DNA of 6,936 bases, taken from CBFCZU01 sp965602635 (GTDB lineage Bacteria; Planctomycetota; Phycisphaerae; SM23-33). Of this stretch, positions 5,442 through 6,936 are shown piece by piece. The translations under genes were made by a program, and so were the position numbers. A model generated the notes under the pieces. It worked only from the letters and a program-made list of their open reading frames with translations. It was not told where the DNA came from and ran no database searches. Positions within the stretch are counted from its first letter, which is position 1. Each line of letters opens with the position of its first letter. Location: positions 1 through 6,936 of the forward strand of contig CBFCZU010000228.1 of assembly GCA_965602635.1 (NCBI GenBank), read 5' to 3'.

Positions 5442-6936
5442 TCAGGCCGAGTGCCTCCGCCTTCTGATCGCCAAAGCGCCCAACACCAGCAAGACCGCGG
5501 AGGCGGGCTCGGGGACCGCGGCCGGGCAGCCCGCGAGGTAGTTGTTCGACCACGCGATGTAGTCCAGGCCGTCGGCGATGCCGTCGCCGGTGAAGTCGCC
5601 TTCCTCCCACCACTGGTCGCTGAGGTGGTAGTTGTTTGACCAGACGACGTAGTCCAGGCCGTCAACACAGCCGTCGAGCGTGGCGTCGCCGGCAGTGGCG
5701 GAGTAGGGGGCAATCGCCATTATCAATGCGTCAGAAAGGCCCTGGCTGGGCCCTCCGAGGTCGCCCAGCGTGCTCCCCGCGATGCAGATGTTGCCGCTGC
5801 CGTCCACAACGATGCCCTCGCTGTCGACGGCGCCCATCACACCGATCGCGCCGATCTGCCGGATCCACACTACCGCCCCGTTGCCGTCAAACTTGGCGAC
5901 AAAGGCATCGTTCCGCCCGCACTTTGGCCCCCCCAACTCGCCCAGCGTCCAGCCGGTGATGTAAACGTTTCCGCTGCCGTCAACTGCCACGTCACAGGCC
6001 TCATCCGTGGCGGCGCAGCCGATCTGGCTGGCCCACTGCACCGTCCCCGTGCTGTCGCACTTGACGACAAAGGCGTCGCGCGCGCCCTGGTTCGGTCCCC
6101 CGAGGTCACCGTCCGTGCCTCCCGCAATCCACATGTTCCCACTACCGTCCAGGGCGATGCCTGTTGCGACATCATATGAGGAAGTGCCGATCTGCCGGCT
6201 CCACTGCACCGTCCCGCCGCTGTCATACTTGGCGATGAAGACGTCCCCGCTCCCCTGGTTGGGCGACGCGAGGTCGCCGCCCGTGCCGCCCGTGATGTAG
6301 CTGTTGCCGCTGCCGTCCACAGCGATGCCCTGGGCACCATCCCAGGCGCTGGTGCCGATCTGCCGGCTCCACTGCATTGTGCCGCCGCTGTCGTATCTCA
6401 CCACGAATGCGTCGGCTCCTCCTTGGTTCGGGCCCCCAAGATCGCCATACGTGTAGCCCGCGATGTGGCTGTATCCGCCGCCGTCCACGGCGATGGCATA
6501 GGCCGCGTCGGAGTCAACCGTGCCGATCTGCCGCGTCCACTGGTGGGTCCCCCCGCTGTCGTACTTGACAACGAACGCGTCGGCGGCGCCCTGGTTCATC
6601 CCCCCCAGGTCACCTCCCGTTTCCCCCGTAACGTAAGCGCTTCCGGCCGCGTCGATGCCGACGCCCCACCCAATCTCACTGGCGTTGGACCCGAGCTGAT
6701 TGACCCACTGGACAGTCCCAACGCTGTCGGCCTTGACGGCGAAGACATCGTGCAGGCCCTGGTTGGGCCCTGCCATGTCGCCCCGGGTGAACCCGGTGGT
6801 CAAGAGGTTCCCACTGGCGTCCAGGGCGATGGCCTTGCATATGTCATGCTCAGTGGTGCCGAACTGGGTGGCCCACAAGGTCGGAGGCGGGGGGTCGGCC
6901 TGAACTGTCGCCGCCCAGGCCGCAAGCACTGCACAC
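5442..6936 (-). CDS. Secreted seven-repeat SBBP beta-propeller protein with dockerin-like and PEP-CTERM modules (N-terminus outside window)
   Basis: The open frame reaches the right edge without a stop, so the true start lies outside. Visible first are the last residues of a signal peptide (VLAAWAATVQA before Asp-Pro-Pro); the GTG at 6929 lies inside that hydrophobic core and is an unlikely start. Numbering from that GTG, residues 20-410 are seven SBBP repeats of about 56 residues, each with a QIG strand, an AVDGSGN turn, GDLGGPNQG, and DAFVVKYDSGGTVQW. Residues 414-467 hold two Ca-binding loops, DATLDGCVDGLDYVVW and DFTGDGIADGLDYIAW, as in planctomycete dockerin-like domains. Residues 472-492 are a PEP-CTERM tail: VPEPAS, a hydrophobic helix, then RRRR. 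The protein is probably exported, folded as one propeller and anchored or released by an exosortase. The ligand is unknown. It converges on the small lysine-rich gene with 275 bases between stops. Confidence 0.93.
   Translation of the reverse strand, partial: CAVLAAWAATVQADPPPPTLWATQFGTTEHDICKAIALDASGNLLTTGFTRGDMAGPNQGLHDVFAVKADSVGTVQWVNQLGSNASEIGWGVGIDAAGSAYVTGETGGDLGGMNQGAADAFVVKYDSGGTHQWTRQIGTVDSDAAYAIAVDGGGYSHIAGYTYGDLGGPNQGGADAFVVRYDSGGTMQWSRQIGTSAWDGAQGIAVDGSGNSYITGGTGGDLASPNQGSGDVFIAKYDSGGTVQWSRQIGTSSYDVATGIALDGSGNMWIAGGTDGDLGGPNQGARDAFVVKCDSTGTVQWASQIGCAATDEACDVAVDGSGNVYITGWTLGELGGPKCGRNDAFVAKFDGNGAVVWIRQIGAIGVMGAVDSEGIVVDGSGNICIAGSTLGDLGGPSQGLSDALIMAIAPYSATAGDATLDGCVDGLDYVVWSNNYHLSDQWWEEGDFTGDGIADGLDYIAWSNNYLAGCPAAVPEPASAVLLVLGALAIRRRRHSA
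5700..6872 (-). repeat. Seven tandem SBBP repeats, period 168 bp
   Basis: Repeats read from the right: 6872-6705, 6704-6537, 6536-6369, 6368-6201, 6200-6033, 6032-5865 and 5864-5700. The first six are exactly 56 codons each with no insertions or deletions; the seventh has a small insertion (AIGVMGAVD) and lacks the closing GTVQW strand. Repeats 3 to 5 are the most alike, sharing the DNA string gccgatctgcc at their boundaries. SBBP repeats are known as beta-propeller blades. Confidence 0.92.

Noticed and set aside
5700..6872. Regularly spaced repeats considered as a CRISPR array
   Set aside because: The 168-bp units are coding, diverged, and maintain one reading frame encoding propeller blades.
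6927..6929. GTG as the start of the SBBP/PEP-CTERM protein
   Set aside because: It falls inside the hydrophobic core of a signal peptide with no positively charged N-terminus, and the frame stays open to the window edge; the true start is outside.

Overview
The window is GC-rich and looks like chromosomal DNA from a Planctomycetota bacterium, most likely of the Phycisphaerae type. That placement is inferred from a combination seen here: two secreted proteins ending in VPEPAS-type PEP-CTERM sorting tails, a planctomycete-style dockerin-like pair of Ca-binding loops (DGLDYVVWSNNY), a formylglycine-type sulfatase and a MoxR ATPase. There is no rRNA or tRNA and no recognisable mobile element. No CRISPR array is present.

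Layout, left to right. Positions 1-536 (minus) hold the N-terminal part of a MoxR AAA+ ATPase that runs off the left edge. A 285-base gap separates it from a divergent small response-regulator-like gene (822-1241, plus) whose receiver domain has lost its phosphoacceptor Asp. Convergent to that gene is a two-gene minus-strand unit: a polytopic membrane protein (3512-2757) followed after 33 bases by a sulfatase without a signal peptide (2723-1275). Upstream lies a self-contained minus-strand unit: a near-consensus sigma-70 promoter (4685-4658), a very strong Shine-Dalgarno, a 267-residue PEP-CTERM protein (4567-3764) and a rho-independent terminator (3730-3694).

Positions 4686-4935 have no convincing gene but contain structured inverted repeats. 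A promoter-like pair (4936-4963) then precedes a tiny 35-residue, very lysine-rich protein with a TTG start (5059-5166, plus). An exact 10-bp inverted repeat follows its stop. The rest of the window (5442-6936, minus) is a large secreted protein whose extreme N-terminus lies beyond the right edge. It has a partial signal peptide, seven about 56-residue SBBP beta-propeller repeats, a dockerin-like EF-hand pair and a PEP-CTERM tail.

Functionally, the window joins cell-surface genes (two PEP-CTERM proteins needing an exosortase encoded elsewhere), sulfate-ester metabolism (the sulfatase, needing a formylglycine-generating enzyme encoded elsewhere) and regulatory or chaperone genes (MoxR, pseudo-receiver). 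There is no sign of one multi-gene novel system. The oddities most worth checking are the degenerate receiver, the altered sensor-1 motif of the MoxR, the lone lysine-rich mini-protein, and the seven-repeat propeller carrying both a dockerin-like and a PEP-CTERM module.
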